Assembly: GCF_900478295.1 (NCBI RefSeq)
Contig: NZ_LS483488.1
Span: forward strand, 806,001 to 870,000
Direction of reading: 5' to 3'
DNA from: Helicobacter pylori NCTC 11637 = CCUG 17874 = ATCC 43504 = JCM 12093
GTDB lineage: Bacteria > Campylobacterota > Campylobacteria > Campylobacterales > Helicobacteraceae
Length of the DNA stretch: 64,000 bases
Notes under the pieces: model-generated
Told to the model about the DNA's origin: nothing
What the model saw: only the letters and a program-made list of their open reading frames with translations
Databases searched by the model: none
Part shown: positions 1-8,310 of the stretch, piece after piece
Layout: each line of letters begins with the position of its first letter
How positions within the stretch are numbered: position 1 is the first letter of the stretch
Program-made: the position numbers and the translations under genes

Positions 1-1
1 A

Positions 2-547
2 TTGGTTTTATGCGGATTGGGTGTTTTGATGTTGCAGGCTTGCACTTGCCCAAACACTTCACAAAGGAATTCTTTCTTGCAAGATGTGCCTTATTGGATG
101 TTGCAAAATCGCAGTGAGTATATCACGCAAGGGGTGGATAGCTCGCACATTGTGGATGGTAAGAAAACTGAAGAGATAGAAAAAATCGCTACCAAAAGAG
201 CGACAATAAGAGTGGCGCAAAATATTGTGCATAAACTCAAAGAGGCTTACCTTTCTAAATCCAACCGCATCAAGCAAAAGATCACTAATGAAATGTTTAT
301 CCAAATGACACAGCCCATTTATGACAGCTTGATGAATGTGGATCGTTTAGGGATTTATATCAATCCTAACAATGAGGAAGTGTTTGCGTTAGTGCGCGCG
401 CGTGGTTTTGATAAGGACGCTTTGAGCGAAGGGTTGCATAAAATGGCATTAGACAATCAAGCGGTGAGTATCCTTGTGGCTAAAGTGGAAGAAATCTTTA
501 AAGATTCTGTCAATTACGGAGATGTTAAAGTCCCTATAGCCATGTAG
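2..547 (+). CDS. tipα: TNF-alpha-inducing protein Tip-alpha, 5'-truncated by the window edge
   Basis: Secreted H. pylori protein known to form DNA-binding homodimers and to induce TNF-alpha in host cells. The visible 181 codons open inside the signal peptide (LVLCGLGVLMLQACTC), so roughly a dozen N-terminal residues lie outside the window. The two closely spaced cysteines in CTCPN near the mature N-terminus are those known to form the intermolecular disulfides of the dimer. The body is helix-rich and ends in KVPIAM followed by TAG. The reading frame is open throughout. It ends 2 nt before the stop codon of the convergent PBP1A gene, leaving no room for a terminator between them. Identification is from recognisable sequence; confidence is high. 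Confidence 0.95.
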   Translation: MVLCGLGVLMLQACTCPNTSQRNSFLQDVPYWMLQNRSEYITQGVDSSHIVDGKKTEEIEKIATKRATIRVAQNIVHKLKEAYLSKSNRIKQKITNEMFIQMTQPIYDSLMNVDRLGIYINPNNEEVFALVRARGFDKDALSEGLHKMALDNQAVSILVAKVEEIFKDSVNYGDVKVPIAM

Positions 548-549
548 GA

Positions 550-2529
550 TTAGAACAACAAGCGTTCCTCACTATCGTCTGTTCTTTTGGGGGTGGGGGT
601 GATGGAATTAGGAGTTGAGTAGTAGGGGATTTTATCCACGATTTCTTTACGCAAGCCTTTGGGGACATCAAACTTTCTTTTTAAAGAAGGTTCAATCGCT
701 AAAATATTACGCATGAAATACGAATACACAGGTGCACTCACAACGCCTCCTGTCGCTCCTTTGCTAATAGGCGTGTTATCGTCTCTCCCAAACCAGATCA
801 CGCTTTGCAAGGTGGGGGTAAAGCCAATGAACCAAGCGTCAATATTGTTGTTAGAAGTCCCGGTTTTACCGGCGATTTCTAAACCTTTAGTGCGAGCCAA
901 ACGCCCTGTGCCGTTTTCTACCGCATTTATCAGCACTGAAAGGGTTAAAAAAGCCTGTTCTTTGGAGGTGATCTTTTTGGTTTCCATAGGCGTGAAAGTT
1001 TTGACATCGTTTTGTTGGTTAGTGATGCTTTCAATGAGCATGGGTTTGAGCATGGTGCCGTAATTAGAAAATAAAGAATACTTTTCAGCCGCATCAATGG
1101 GTGAGATAGCAAAGCTCCCTAACACGATAGACAAGTCCTTAGGGAGGTTTTTAAACCCCATATCGCTTAAAGATTGATAAATTTTTTCAAAGCCAAGCTG
1201 ATCGCTTAAATTGATCGTGGCTAGATTTAACGAATGGCTTAAGGCTTCTTGCAAGGTTACAAGCCCTAAAAACTTGCGAGAATAATTGCTGGGGTGCCAT
1301 GCGTGGTTTTGTTCGCTGTTTTTACTATAATTGCCATTTTCAAAGTTTCGCGCGGTATCAGGGATTTTGGAAGTGGTGGAATAGCCATTATCAAAAGCGA
1401 TTTGATACACAAAAGGCTTTATCGCGCTCCCAAACTGCCGTTTGGCTTGCGTGGCGCGATTGAAAGCGCTTTTTTTATAATCAATCCCCCCCACTAAAGC
1501 TAAAATCTTACCGGTGCTCGTGTCTGTAACTATCATGCTGGCGTTCAAGTTGTCTTCATCTTCATCAGAGGCGTTAGTTTTTGGCTTTTCTTTAGCGATT
1601 TTTTCTAAGATTTTTTGATGCCCAAAACGCAAGGACTCTAACGCTAAGCGTTGGTAATCCAAATCTATCGTGAGCTTTATGGTATAGCCTTGAGTTTTTA
1701 ACCCGTCTAATTGATCCAATTGCTTCAACACTTCATCCACGACATAGGGAGCGATATTTTGCGTGGAAGTTTGGTTATAGACGATTGGCACTTCATTGAG
1801 AGCGCCTTTGAGCTCGTTAGAAGAAATCCAGCCTAAAGAATACAACCGCCTTAAAATATCATTAGCTCTAGAGAGTGAAAATTCTAAATTTTTGGTAGGA
1901 TCATAAAAACTCGGAGCCCTAGGCAAGGCGACTAACATGGTGATTTCTTTAAGCGTGAGTTTGTCAAGGGGTTTTTTAAAATACCCTAAACTTGCGGTTT
2001 TCACGCCATAATACCCATGCCCAAAAAAAGTTTGGTTCAAATAACGCTCTAAAATTTCTTCTTTGCTTAAGACTTTTTCAATGCGTAAAGAAATGATAGC
2101 TTCTTTGAGTTTTCTGGTTAATGTTTTTTCTCGCGTGAGCACCATGTTTTTAACGAGTTGTTGGGTTAGAGTGCTGCCCCCTTCAGTGTAACGACCGCTT
2201 TTAGCGTTTTTAATCATAGCGCGCATGATAGCGTCTAAATTGATCCCCCCATGTTCAAAAAAGAGGGTGTCTTCTACCGCTAAAAGGCTTTCAATAAATC
2301 GTGGGGGGATTTCTTCAAAACGCGCATAAAAACGGAATTCTTTATCATAGATATTAGCGATCAAACGCCCTTTTCGGTCTAGAATCTGTGAAGCGATACC
2401 CGGGCGATAATCTTTAATCTTAGCAATATCTTTATCCGTAGTTACCCAAACTTGAGCGATAAGAATGGCTAACAACCCTATGATGATCAAAAATAAAACG
2501 ATAAAACCATAAAAAATCTTTTTTAGCAT
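550..2529 (-). CDS. pbp1A: Class A penicillin-binding protein PBP1A
   Basis: Bifunctional murein synthase: N-terminal GT51 glycosyltransferase polymerises lipid II, C-terminal transpeptidase cross-links strands. 659 residues. One membrane anchor lies at about residues 5-26. GT51 motifs are AVEDTLFFEHGG, with catalytic Glu86, and EGGSTLTQQ at about 116-124. The transpeptidase motifs are SAIK (368-371), SLN (433-435) and KTG (555-557). These positions match the published H. pylori numbering, so the start is right. Residues 414 (Ser) and 562 (Asn), whose substitution is linked to amoxicillin resistance, are wild type here. The C-terminus is a low-complexity Pro/Thr tail. The gene begins right beside the stop of the BioF-like gene, so the two are probably co-transcribed. 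PBP1A is the main amoxicillin target in this species. Confidence 0.96.
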   Translation of the reverse strand: MLKKIFYGFIVLFLIIIGLLAILIAQVWVTTDKDIAKIKDYRPGIASQILDRKGRLIANIYDKEFRFYARFEEIPPRFIESLLAVEDTLFFEHGGINLDAIMRAMIKNAKSGRYTEGGSTLTQQLVKNMVLTREKTLTRKLKEAIISLRIEKVLSKEEILERYLNQTFFGHGYYGVKTASLGYFKKPLDKLTLKEITMLVALPRAPSFYDPTKNLEFSLSRANDILRRLYSLGWISSNELKGALNEVPIVYNQTSTQNIAPYVVDEVLKQLDQLDGLKTQGYTIKLTIDLDYQRLALESLRFGHQKILEKIAKEKPKTNASDEDEDNLNASMIVTDTSTGKILALVGGIDYKKSAFNRATQAKRQFGSAIKPFVYQIAFDNGYSTTSKIPDTARNFENGNYSKNSEQNHAWHPSNYSRKFLGLVTLQEALSHSLNLATINLSDQLGFEKIYQSLSDMGFKNLPKDLSIVLGSFAISPIDAAEKYSLFSNYGTMLKPMLIESITNQQNDVKTFTPMETKKITSKEQAFLTLSVLINAVENGTGRLARTKGLEIAGKTGTSNNNIDAWFIGFTPTLQSVIWFGRDDNTPISKGATGGVVSAPVYSYFMRNILAIEPSLKRKFDVPKGLRKEIVDKIPYYSTPNSITPTPKRTDDSEERLLF

Positions 2530-3651
2530 TTAATCACTCTTAAAAGAAGATTGTATTTTAGAATAATTTAAAAGGGTGTTCGCAAGCTCTTTAGTGTCTT
2601 CTAAGCTGTTTTTAAGGGATAAAGAGACTCGTAAAAGGGGTTTAGAAACCGTAGGAGGGCGGATAGCTCCCACTAAAAACCCCTTTTCTTTCAAAAAATG
2701 ATGGGCGTTTAAAAGAGCAAGATTGCTTTCAAATTCTAAAGTAAAAAATCCTGCGAGCGTTCTAATACCTAAAGTTTCAAAAATAATCTGTTGGTGTTTG
2801 CTAAGCTCATTTTTTAATTCTTGTTTTTGCGCGATAAAGTATTCTAAATGAGCCAAAGTCAAAGCGGTGTCTAACAGGCTTAAAGCGGTGGTGTAAATCA
2901 CGCTTTTAGCGCGATTGGTTAAAAACTCTATGGTTTGTAAAGGGGCTAAAATACACGCCCCATAGCTCGCAAGCGCTTTAGAGAAAGTGCTGAGTTTAAT
3001 GATTTTGTCTTTTTCTTTGATGCGATAATATTCTAAAAAACCCAATAAATTCTCGCCGATAGTCCCAAAACTATGGGCTTCATCAACGATTAAAAAAGCG
3101 TTAGGGATCTCTTGAGTGATTGCATAAAAATCATAGGGAGCGACGCTTGCATCCATAGAATAAACCCCTTCAATGGCTATGAATTTGAGCTTATTTTTAG
3201 GAGCGTTAAAGAGTTTTTGTTGTAAATCTTTAGCGTCATTGTGCGAGAAAAAAACCACTTGATCAGGCTTCGTTTTGGTGCTAAAAATACCGCTTGCATG
3301 GTAGTGTTCGTCCATGAATAAGAGGGCGTTTTTGACTAAAAGAGTGTCTATTAAAGCCAGATTACCCAAAAAACCACTCCCCACTAAAAGAGCGCTTTCA
3401 AACCCCAACAAATCCGCTAATCGTTCTTCTAATTCTGCATGCAAAGGGTGGTAGCCATTCACTAGCATGGAAGCCTTGGGGGAATGAGAAACAAAGGATT
3501 GGAGCTTATTAAAAGCGTTTTGAAGCAAGTCTTTTTTAACGCTCAAACCCAAATAATCATTAGAAGCGTAATCCTTTAATGAAGAGTCAAACAACTCTCT
3601 TTTGCGGTATCGTTTGGCATGGCGTAGGGCTTCTAAAGATTTAGAAAACAT
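2530..3651 (-). CDS. bioF: Alpha-oxoamine synthase, likely 8-amino-7-oxononanoate synthase (BioF)
   Basis: PLP-dependent enzyme of the alpha-oxoamine synthase family, which condenses an amino acid with an acyl thioester; in biotin synthesis the products are 8-amino-7-oxononanoate and CO2. 373 residues from the ATG at 3651; a TTG one codon upstream is the only alternative. Family landmarks are DYASNDYLGLS near residue 30, the PLP-contacting IVDEAHSFGTIG near the middle, and LSTFSKALASYG with the Schiff-base lysine. The family also includes 2-amino-3-ketobutyrate CoA ligase (Kbl), and older annotations use that name. No other biotin gene is nearby. It is tightly packed with the PBP1A gene downstream and lies 23 nt after tlpD, suggesting a tlpD-bioF-pbp1A unit. 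Confidence 0.85.
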   Translation of the reverse strand: MFSKSLEALRHAKRYRKRELFDSSLKDYASNDYLGLSVKKDLLQNAFNKLQSFVSHSPKASMLVNGYHPLHAELEERLADLLGFESALLVGSGFLGNLALIDTLLVKNALLFMDEHYHASGIFSTKTKPDQVVFFSHNDAKDLQQKLFNAPKNKLKFIAIEGVYSMDASVAPYDFYAITQEIPNAFLIVDEAHSFGTIGENLLGFLEYYRIKEKDKIIKLSTFSKALASYGACILAPLQTIEFLTNRAKSVIYTTALSLLDTALTLAHLEYFIAQKQELKNELSKHQQIIFETLGIRTLAGFFTLEFESNLALLNAHHFLKEKGFLVGAIRPPTVSKPLLRVSLSLKNSLEDTKELANTLLNYSKIQSSFKSD

Positions 3652-3674
3652 CAAAACACTTCATTGAATGGAAT

Positions 3675-4976
3675 TTATTCGCCTTTTTGAATTTTTTCAA
3701 TGATTTTATTGAGTTCGTCTTGTTTTTCGTAAAACATCTTATCAATATTTTCTCTAACATGTTTAGCGCTATCTTCCATTAAATGCACTTTATGCTCTAG
3801 GTATTTTAAATCGGTAATGTGGTCTTCTTGAATGGCTTTAACCAAATCATTGGCTTCAGCATGCACGCTCGCATGGTGGCTTTCTAAAGCTCTATAGCCT
3901 GAAGTGTTGGAAAAATTCTCTTTGCCTGCGCCCTCATAATACCATTTGCCTAAGCGGCAACTCTTATGGCTGGTAATGTCAAAGGAGTTGAGACCAAAAA
4001 CCATGCCATAAAGATTGTTTTTAAAGACCACATGATCCAGTTTAGCCAGACCGCAAAACACCCGGTTATTAATATTGTAGATGGTGTATTTTGCCGCTTG
4101 CGCAACAATCATGTTGTTTTTTACGGTGGATTTAAGCTCTTCCACATCGCCCTTAATAGAGCTTACAATAGAATTAATGTCATGGGTGTTGGTTTGAATA
4201 TCGTTCGCTTCTTGTTGCATGCTTTTAACGACAACAGCGATTTCTTTAGTGGCTTTTTGGGTTTTTTCAGCGAGTTTTCTCACCTCATCAGCCACCACCG
4301 CAAACCCTCTCCCATGCTCGCCCGCTCGCGCGGCCTCAATAGCGGCATTTAGGGCTAAGAGATTGGTTTGTTCTGCAATATCATCAATCAAAGAAATGAC
4401 TTGAGTGATTTCATTGCTCCGTTGGTTGAGAGAGTCCGCTAGCGAAGTGGCGTTTTGCATCTTTTCATAAAGCGATTCAATGTCTTGCCCCGTTTTATTA
4501 ACGGTCCCTAATCCTTCAGTAGAATGCGCTTCGCCATTTTTAGCCGCATTTAAAAGAGCACCGGTTTCTTGATGGAAATACTGCATGCTTTCTTGCGCGT
4601 TCTCTAAGCCTTCTTTTAAGCTCGCACAAAAAGTCTTAAACAAATCATTTTTATGGTATTCCCCCACACAACTTGTGTTTTTAGCCAATGAAAAATACTG
4701 CACGCCATCAATATTTTGGCTTTTTAAAGAATAAGAAACCCCTTGTAAATTAACGCTCTCTGCATTCTCTTTAAAATGAACGCTTTGTTCTTCTAAATTG
4801 TTCAAGCTTGCAAGATTCCCACTCTTAAAAACGACTTTATTGTTTTTAATACCTACAAAACCTTCATGCAAGCACAAATTTAAAAGGCTTTGATAGAGAT
4901 TGATTTCTTTTTTTAACTCCGTAATTTCGGAATCTTTTTGACTGATTTGAAGTTGCAACTGCTTATTCCCAAACAT
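3675..4976 (-). CDS. tlpD: Cytoplasmic chemoreceptor TlpD
   Basis: Soluble methyl-accepting chemotaxis protein of 433 residues with no transmembrane segment, so it senses internal or diffusible signals. In H. pylori TlpD is linked to responses to oxidative and energy stress. An N-terminal coiled coil (about 5-30) precedes an unclassified region. The MCP signalling hairpin lies at about 190-245, with the highly conserved tip [21 protein letters not shown]-terminal CZB zinc-binding domain is visible: His315, Cys340 in the CRLGKWYY motif, His367/368 and His372. Transcription appears to start from a TATAAT box at 5012-5017 that sits inside a perfect inverted repeat. The start ATG at 4976 follows an AGGAATGCC-like ribosome site. 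Confidence 0.96.
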   Translation of the reverse strand: MFGNKQLQLQISQKDSEITELKKEINLYQSLLNLCLHEGFVGIKNNKVVFKSGNLASLNNLEEQSVHFKENAESVNLQGVSYSLKSQNIDGVQYFSLAKNTSCVGEYHKNDLFKTFCASLKEGLENAQESMQYFHQETGALLNAAKNGEAHSTEGLGTVNKTGQDIESLYEKMQNATSLADSLNQRSNEITQVISLIDDIAEQTNLLALNAAIEAARAGEHGRGFAVVADEVRKLAEKTQKATKEIAVVVKSMQQEANDIQTNTHDINSIVSSIKGDVEELKSTVKNNMIVAQAAKYTIYNINNRVFCGLAKLDHVVFKNNLYGMVFGLNSFDITSHKSCRLGKWYYEGAGKENFSNTSGYRALESHHASVHAEANDLVKAIQEDHITDLKYLEHKVHLMEDSAKHVRENIDKMFYEKQDELNKIIEKIQKGE

Positions 4977-5004
4977 GGTGGCATTCCTTATTTAAATTTG
5001 AATC

Positions 5005-5024
5005 TTTTGGGATTATACCCAAAA
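5005..5024 (-). promoter_or_regulatory. tlpD -10 box enclosed by a perfect 7-bp inverted repeat
   Basis: Read on the minus strand the element is TTTTGGG-TATAAT-CCCAAAA. The hexamer is a consensus -10 box, placed so that transcription would begin about 30 nt upstream of the tlpD ATG. Both arms are perfectly complementary over 7 bp and the loop is exactly the -10 box. It could be an operator for a repressor that occludes the promoter. I do not recognise it as a known Fur, NikR, HrcA or ArsR site. Confidence 0.6.
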
Positions 5025-5047
5025 TTACCAAACAATTTAAGCGCTCG

Positions 5048-5206
5048 TTAGTATTGTTGCTTCAAAAACAATTCGTAAAATAATCCCTGTTTTTTCATAA
5101 GGGTTTCAAAGTTGCCCTGTTCTATAAGTTTGCCTTGATGGTATCCCTTAGTGTTTGCATTCAATAAGATTTGGTATCAATTTTCTTTATTATAGCCCAT
5201 TTTCAT
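5048..5206 (-). pseudogene. Deletion scar of a multidrug ABC transporter gene (spaB/msbA-like)
   Basis: On the minus strand an AAGGAGC ribosome site (about 5208-5214) precedes ATG at 5206, giving MKMGYNKEN then TGA. The same frame continues without shift through LLNANTKGYHQGKLIEQGNF to ELFLKQQY and a TAA at 5048-5050. The second part looks like the extreme C-terminus of an MsbA-type exporter, where a G-K-x-x-E-x-G-x motif follows the H-loop. In strain 26695 a full-length ABC transporter gene (HP0600, from memory) sits between tlpD and flaA. The simplest reading is that an internal deletion joined the first codons to the last ~45 codons. The remaining 53 codons cannot encode a transporter. Confidence 0.75.
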
Positions 5207-5241
5207 GCTCCTTTAAATTTTGCTTTTGAAATAAAGCCCTT

Positions 5242-5267
5242 TAAAATTTCAAACTTTAACCGATAAT
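5242..5267 (+). promoter_or_regulatory. flaA sigma-28 (FliA) promoter
   Basis: CCGATAAT at 5260-5267 matches the -10 element of sigma-28 promoters (GCCGATAA). A TAAA core at 5242-5245 lies upstream as the -35 element, about 14 nt away, close to the usual spacing. The start codon of flaA is at 5324, giving a leader of about 50 nt with a strong AAGGAG site. FliA control of flaA is established in H. pylori. Confidence 0.8.
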
Positions 5268-5323
5268 AGTTCCAACCAAAAGCAAGGATGCCTTTGGGTT
5301 TTTTATAACAAGGAGTTACAACA

Positions 5324-6856
5324 ATGGCTTTTCAGGTCAATACAAATATCAATGCGATGAATGCGCATGTGCAATCCGCACTCACTCAAAATGCGCTTAA
5401 AACTTCATTGGAGAGATTGAGTTCAGGTTTAAGGATTAATAAAGCGGCTGATGATGCATCAGGCATGACGGTGGCAGATTCTTTGCGTTCACAAGCGAGC
5501 AGTTTGGGTCAAGCGATTGCCAACACGAATGACGGCATGGGGATTATCCAAGTTGCGGATAAGGCTATGGATGAGCAGTTAAAAATCTTAGACACCGTTA
5601 AGGTTAAAGCGACTCAAGCGGCTCAAGACGGGCAAACTACGGAATCTCGTAAAGCGATTCAATCTGACATCGTTCGTTTGATTCAAGGTTTAGATAATAT
5701 CGGTAACACGACTACTTATAACGGGCAAGCGTTATTGTCTGGTCAATTCACTAACAAAGAATTCCAAGTAGGGGCTTATTCTAACCAAAGCATTAAGGCT
5801 TCTATCGGCTCTACCACTTCGGATAAAATCGGTCAGGTTCGTATCGCTACAGGCGCGTTAATCACGGCTTCTGGGGATATTAGCTTGACTTTTAAACAAG
5901 TGGATGGCGTGAATGATGTAACTTTAGAGAGCGTAAAAGTTTCTAGTTCAGCAGGCACGGGGATCGGTGTGTTAGCGGAAGTGATTAACAAAAATTCTAA
6001 CCGAACAGGGGTTAAAGCTTATGCGAGCGTTATCACCACGAGCGATGTGGCGGTCCAATCAGGAAGTTTGAGTAATTTAACTTTAAATGGGATCCATTTG
6101 GGTAATATCGCAGATATTAAGAAAAATGACTCAGACGGAAGGTTAGTCGCAGCGATCAATGCGGTTACTTCAGAAACCGGCGTGGAAGCTTATACGGATC
6201 AAAAAGGGCGCTTGAATTTGCGCAGTATAGATGGTCGTGGGATTGAAATCAAAACCGATAGCGTCAGTAATGGGCCTAGTGCTTTAACGATGGTCAATGG
6301 CGGTCAGGATTTAACAAAAGGTTCTACTAACTATGGGAGGCTTTCTCTCACACGCTTAGACGCTAAAAGCATCAATGTCGTTTCGGCTTCTGATTCGCAA
6401 CATTTAGGTTTCACAGCGATTGGTTTTGGGGAATCTCAAGTGGCAGAAACCACGGTGAATTTGCGCGATGTTACTGGGAATTTTAACGCTAATGTCAAAT
6501 CAGCCAGTGGCGCGAACTATAACGCCGTGATCGCTAGCGGTAACCAAAGCTTGGGATCTGGGGTTACAACCTTGAGAGGCGCGATGGTGGTGATTGATAT
6601 TGCGGAATCGGCGATGAAAATGTTGGATAAAGTCCGCTCTGATTTAGGTTCTGTGCAAAATCAAATGATTAGCACCGTGAATAACATCAGCATCACTCAA
6701 GTGAATGTTAAAGCGGCTGAGTCTCAAATCAGGGATGTGGATTTTGCTGAAGAGAGCGCGAATTTCAATAAAAACAATATTTTGGTGCAATCAGGCAGCT
6801 ATGCGATGAGTCAAGCTAACACCGTCCAACAAAATATCTTAAGGCTTTTAACTTAG
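5324..6856 (+). CDS. flaA: Major flagellin FlaA
   Basis: Main filament subunit of the sheathed polar flagella, 510 residues, exported by the flagellar type III system. The N-terminal D0/D1 region ([31 protein letters not shown]) and the C-terminal D0 region ([15 protein letters not shown]) have the conserved coiled-coil pattern. The central 180-420 region is the variable, surface-exposed part, which in this species carries pseudaminic acid on Ser/Thr. The ribosome site ACAAGGAG lies a few bases before the ATG. Transcription is from the FliA-type promoter at 5242-5267. A hairpin with a T-run lies directly downstream, so flaA is a single-gene transcript, as expected for an abundant structural protein. 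Confidence 0.98.
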   Translation: MAFQVNTNINAMNAHVQSALTQNALKTSLERLSSGLRINKAADDASGMTVADSLRSQASSLGQAIANTNDGMGIIQVADKAMDEQLKILDTVKVKATQAAQDGQTTESRKAIQSDIVRLIQGLDNIGNTTTYNGQALLSGQFTNKEFQVGAYSNQSIKASIGSTTSDKIGQVRIATGALITASGDISLTFKQVDGVNDVTLESVKVSSSAGTGIGVLAEVINKNSNRTGVKAYASVITTSDVAVQSGSLSNLTLNGIHLGNIADIKKNDSDGRLVAAINAVTSETGVEAYTDQKGRLNLRSIDGRGIEIKTDSVSNGPSALTMVNGGQDLTKGSTNYGRLSLTRLDAKSINVVSASDSQHLGFTAIGFGESQVAETTVNLRDVTGNFNANVKSASGANYNAVIASGNQSLGSGVTTLRGAMVVIDIAESAMKMLDKVRSDLGSVQNQMISTVNNISITQVNVKAAESQIRDVDFAEESANFNKNNILVQSGSYAMSQANTVQQNILRLLT

Positions 6857-6879
6857 TTTTAAGAAAGGTGTTTGTATGG

Positions 6880-6906
6880 GGCTAACGCTTTAAGCGTTGG
6901 CTTTTT
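6880..6906 (+). terminator. Rho-independent terminator of flaA
   Basis: GCTAACGCTT pairs with AAGCGTTGGC (one G-T wobble) directly followed by TTTTT. It lies 24 nt after the flaA stop. Confidence 0.85.
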
Positions 6907-6974
6907 GCTTTAATTTTTACTTCTTTTTTAATAAAATACTCTTTTTTTATTTCTTTTTATTACAGGCGGTTATT

Positions 6975-7631
6975 GTGTTGGATAGTTTTGAGATTTTAAA
7001 GGCTTTAAAGAGCTTGGATTTATTGAAAAACGCCCCTGCTTGGTGGTGGCCTAACGCTTTGAAATTTGAAGCTTTATTAGGGGCGGTTTTAACGCAAAAT
7101 ACTAAATTTGAAGCCGTTTTGAAATCTTTGGAAAATCTAAAAAACGCTTTCATTTTAGAAAATGATGATGAGATCAATCTTAAAAAAATCGCTTATATAG
7201 AGTTTTCAAAGCTTGCAGAGTGTGTCCGCCCTAGCGGGTTTTATAACCAAAAAGCCAAACGACTGATTGATTTGAGCAAGAATATTTTAAAAGACTTTCA
7301 AAGTTTTGAAAATTTTAAACAAGAAGTAACCAGAGAGTGGCTTTTAGACCAAAAGGGCGTTGGTAAAGAAAGCGCGGATGCGATTTTATGCTATGCGTGC
7401 GCTAAAGAAGTGATGGTGGTGGATAAATACACCTATCTTTTTTTAAAAAAATTAGGCATAGAGATAGAAGATTATGACGAATTGCAACATTTTTTTGAAA
7501 AAGGCGTTCAAGAGAATTTAAATTCCGCTTTAGCACTCTATGAAAACACCATTCCTTTAGCGCAACTTTATGCGAGATTCCATGGAAAGATTGTAGAATT
7601 TTCCAAACAAAAATTGGAATTAAAGCTTTGA
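6975..7631 (+). CDS. magIII: 3-methyladenine DNA glycosylase MagIII (endonuclease III fold)
   Basis: Base-excision repair enzyme that removes 3-methyladenine from alkylated DNA. I choose the GTG at 6975, preceded by AGGCGG at 6964-6969. It gives 218 residues and places known active-site residues at their published numbers: Trp24, Trp25, Pro26 and Phe45 in the base pocket, and catalytic Asp150 in VMVVDKY. The helix-hairpin-helix is QKGVGKESADA at 126-136. The C-terminus lacks the four-cysteine iron-sulfur loop of endonuclease III, which separates MagIII from Nth. A longer frame upstream would add a phenylalanine-rich leader overlapping the flaA terminator and is not credible. The stop overlaps the TTG start of the next gene. 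Confidence 0.93.
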   Translation: MLDSFEILKALKSLDLLKNAPAWWWPNALKFEALLGAVLTQNTKFEAVLKSLENLKNAFILENDDEINLKKIAYIEFSKLAECVRPSGFYNQKAKRLIDLSKNILKDFQSFENFKQEVTREWLLDQKGVGKESADAILCYACAKEVMVVDKYTYLFLKKLGIEIEDYDELQHFFEKGVQENLNSALALYENTIPLAQLYARFHGKIVEFSKQKLELKL

Positions 7632-8245
7632 TTTTTAGATTTTTCTTAATCTTAAGCCTTTTAAAAGGCGTTTTACTGGCCAAAAAGGATGGGGATTTTT
7701 TCAAACCTCTAGAGCCTACTAAAAAATATTTTGGCTCTTTTAAGATCGGCTATCTTTACCAGCACGCTCAAACGACTAAAAGATCCCCCATCCGCCCTAA
7801 AAACCGCCCGCCTATTTTAATGGATAAAATTTACCATGACGCTTCTTTAGGCTTTCAAGCAGGGTTCGTTTTAAAAAAGAAAGCTTTATTAGGGGGGTAT
7901 TTGGATGCAGGAATGGGCGATTCGTATTTCATGAGCACTGGGTTTATGGCTGGGGTGAGGCTTTTTAAGGGGTGGGTTATCCCTAAAATCGCCTTAGGCT
8001 ATCAGCTTCAAATTTTAGGGGCTAAGATTGATAAGTATCAATTCAATATCCAATCAGCGGTGGGGAGTGTGGGCTTGTTTTTCAATGCGGCTAAAAATTT
8101 TGGCTTGAGCATAGAAGTAAGGGGTGGTATCCCTTTTTATTTTATCCAAAGCAAATTTTCTAAAGCATTTGGCACGCCACGATTGAATATCTATTCTGTT
8201 GGTATCACATTCACTTTTTATGACTTTACGAGATTTTTAGGGTAA
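7628..8245 (+). CDS. Predicted outer-membrane beta-barrel protein (HP0603-like)
   Basis: 205 residues, function unknown. The TTG start overlaps the magIII stop by 4 nt, so it is probably translated by coupling. The N-terminus FRFFLILSLLKGVLLAKKDG is a typical signal peptide with cleavage near residue 18. The mature part alternates hydrophobic and polar residues and is rich in Gly and aromatics (GSFKIGYLYQ, LLGGYLDAGMG, FMAGVRLF, IYSVGITFTF). That pattern suggests about eight beta-strands. It resembles the small H. pylori outer-membrane proteins without a Hop-type C-terminal phenylalanine. No known motif points to a substrate. Confidence 0.7.
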   Translation: MIFRFFLILSLLKGVLLAKKDGDFFKPLEPTKKYFGSFKIGYLYQHAQTTKRSPIRPKNRPPILMDKIYHDASLGFQAGFVLKKKALLGGYLDAGMGDSYFMSTGFMAGVRLFKGWVIPKIALGYQLQILGAKIDKYQFNIQSAVGSVGLFFNAAKNFGLSIEVRGGIPFYFIQSKFSKAFGTPRLNIYSVGITFTFYDFTRFLG

Positions 8246-8274
8246 AATATTCATTTTAAAAAATAACTGTAGAG

Positions 8275-8280
8275 TATAAA
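8275..8280 (+). promoter_or_regulatory. Candidate -10 box for hemE
   Basis: TATAAA lies 31 nt before the hemE start in the short gap after the preceding gene, with no clear -35, as is common in H. pylori. It may drive the hemE-hefABC run. Confidence 0.4.
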
Positions 8281-8310
8281 AACCATAATCAGACAAACCT
8301 TTAAGGATTT

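Noticed and set aside
59..304. Open frame on the minus strand within tipα
   Set aside because: It is fully inside a recognised gene on the other strand and has no ribosome site or motif.
6897..6974. Phe-rich N-terminal extension of magIII
   Set aside because: It overlaps the flaA terminator T-run and misaligns the known active-site numbering; GTG at 6975 with AGGCGG is the better start.
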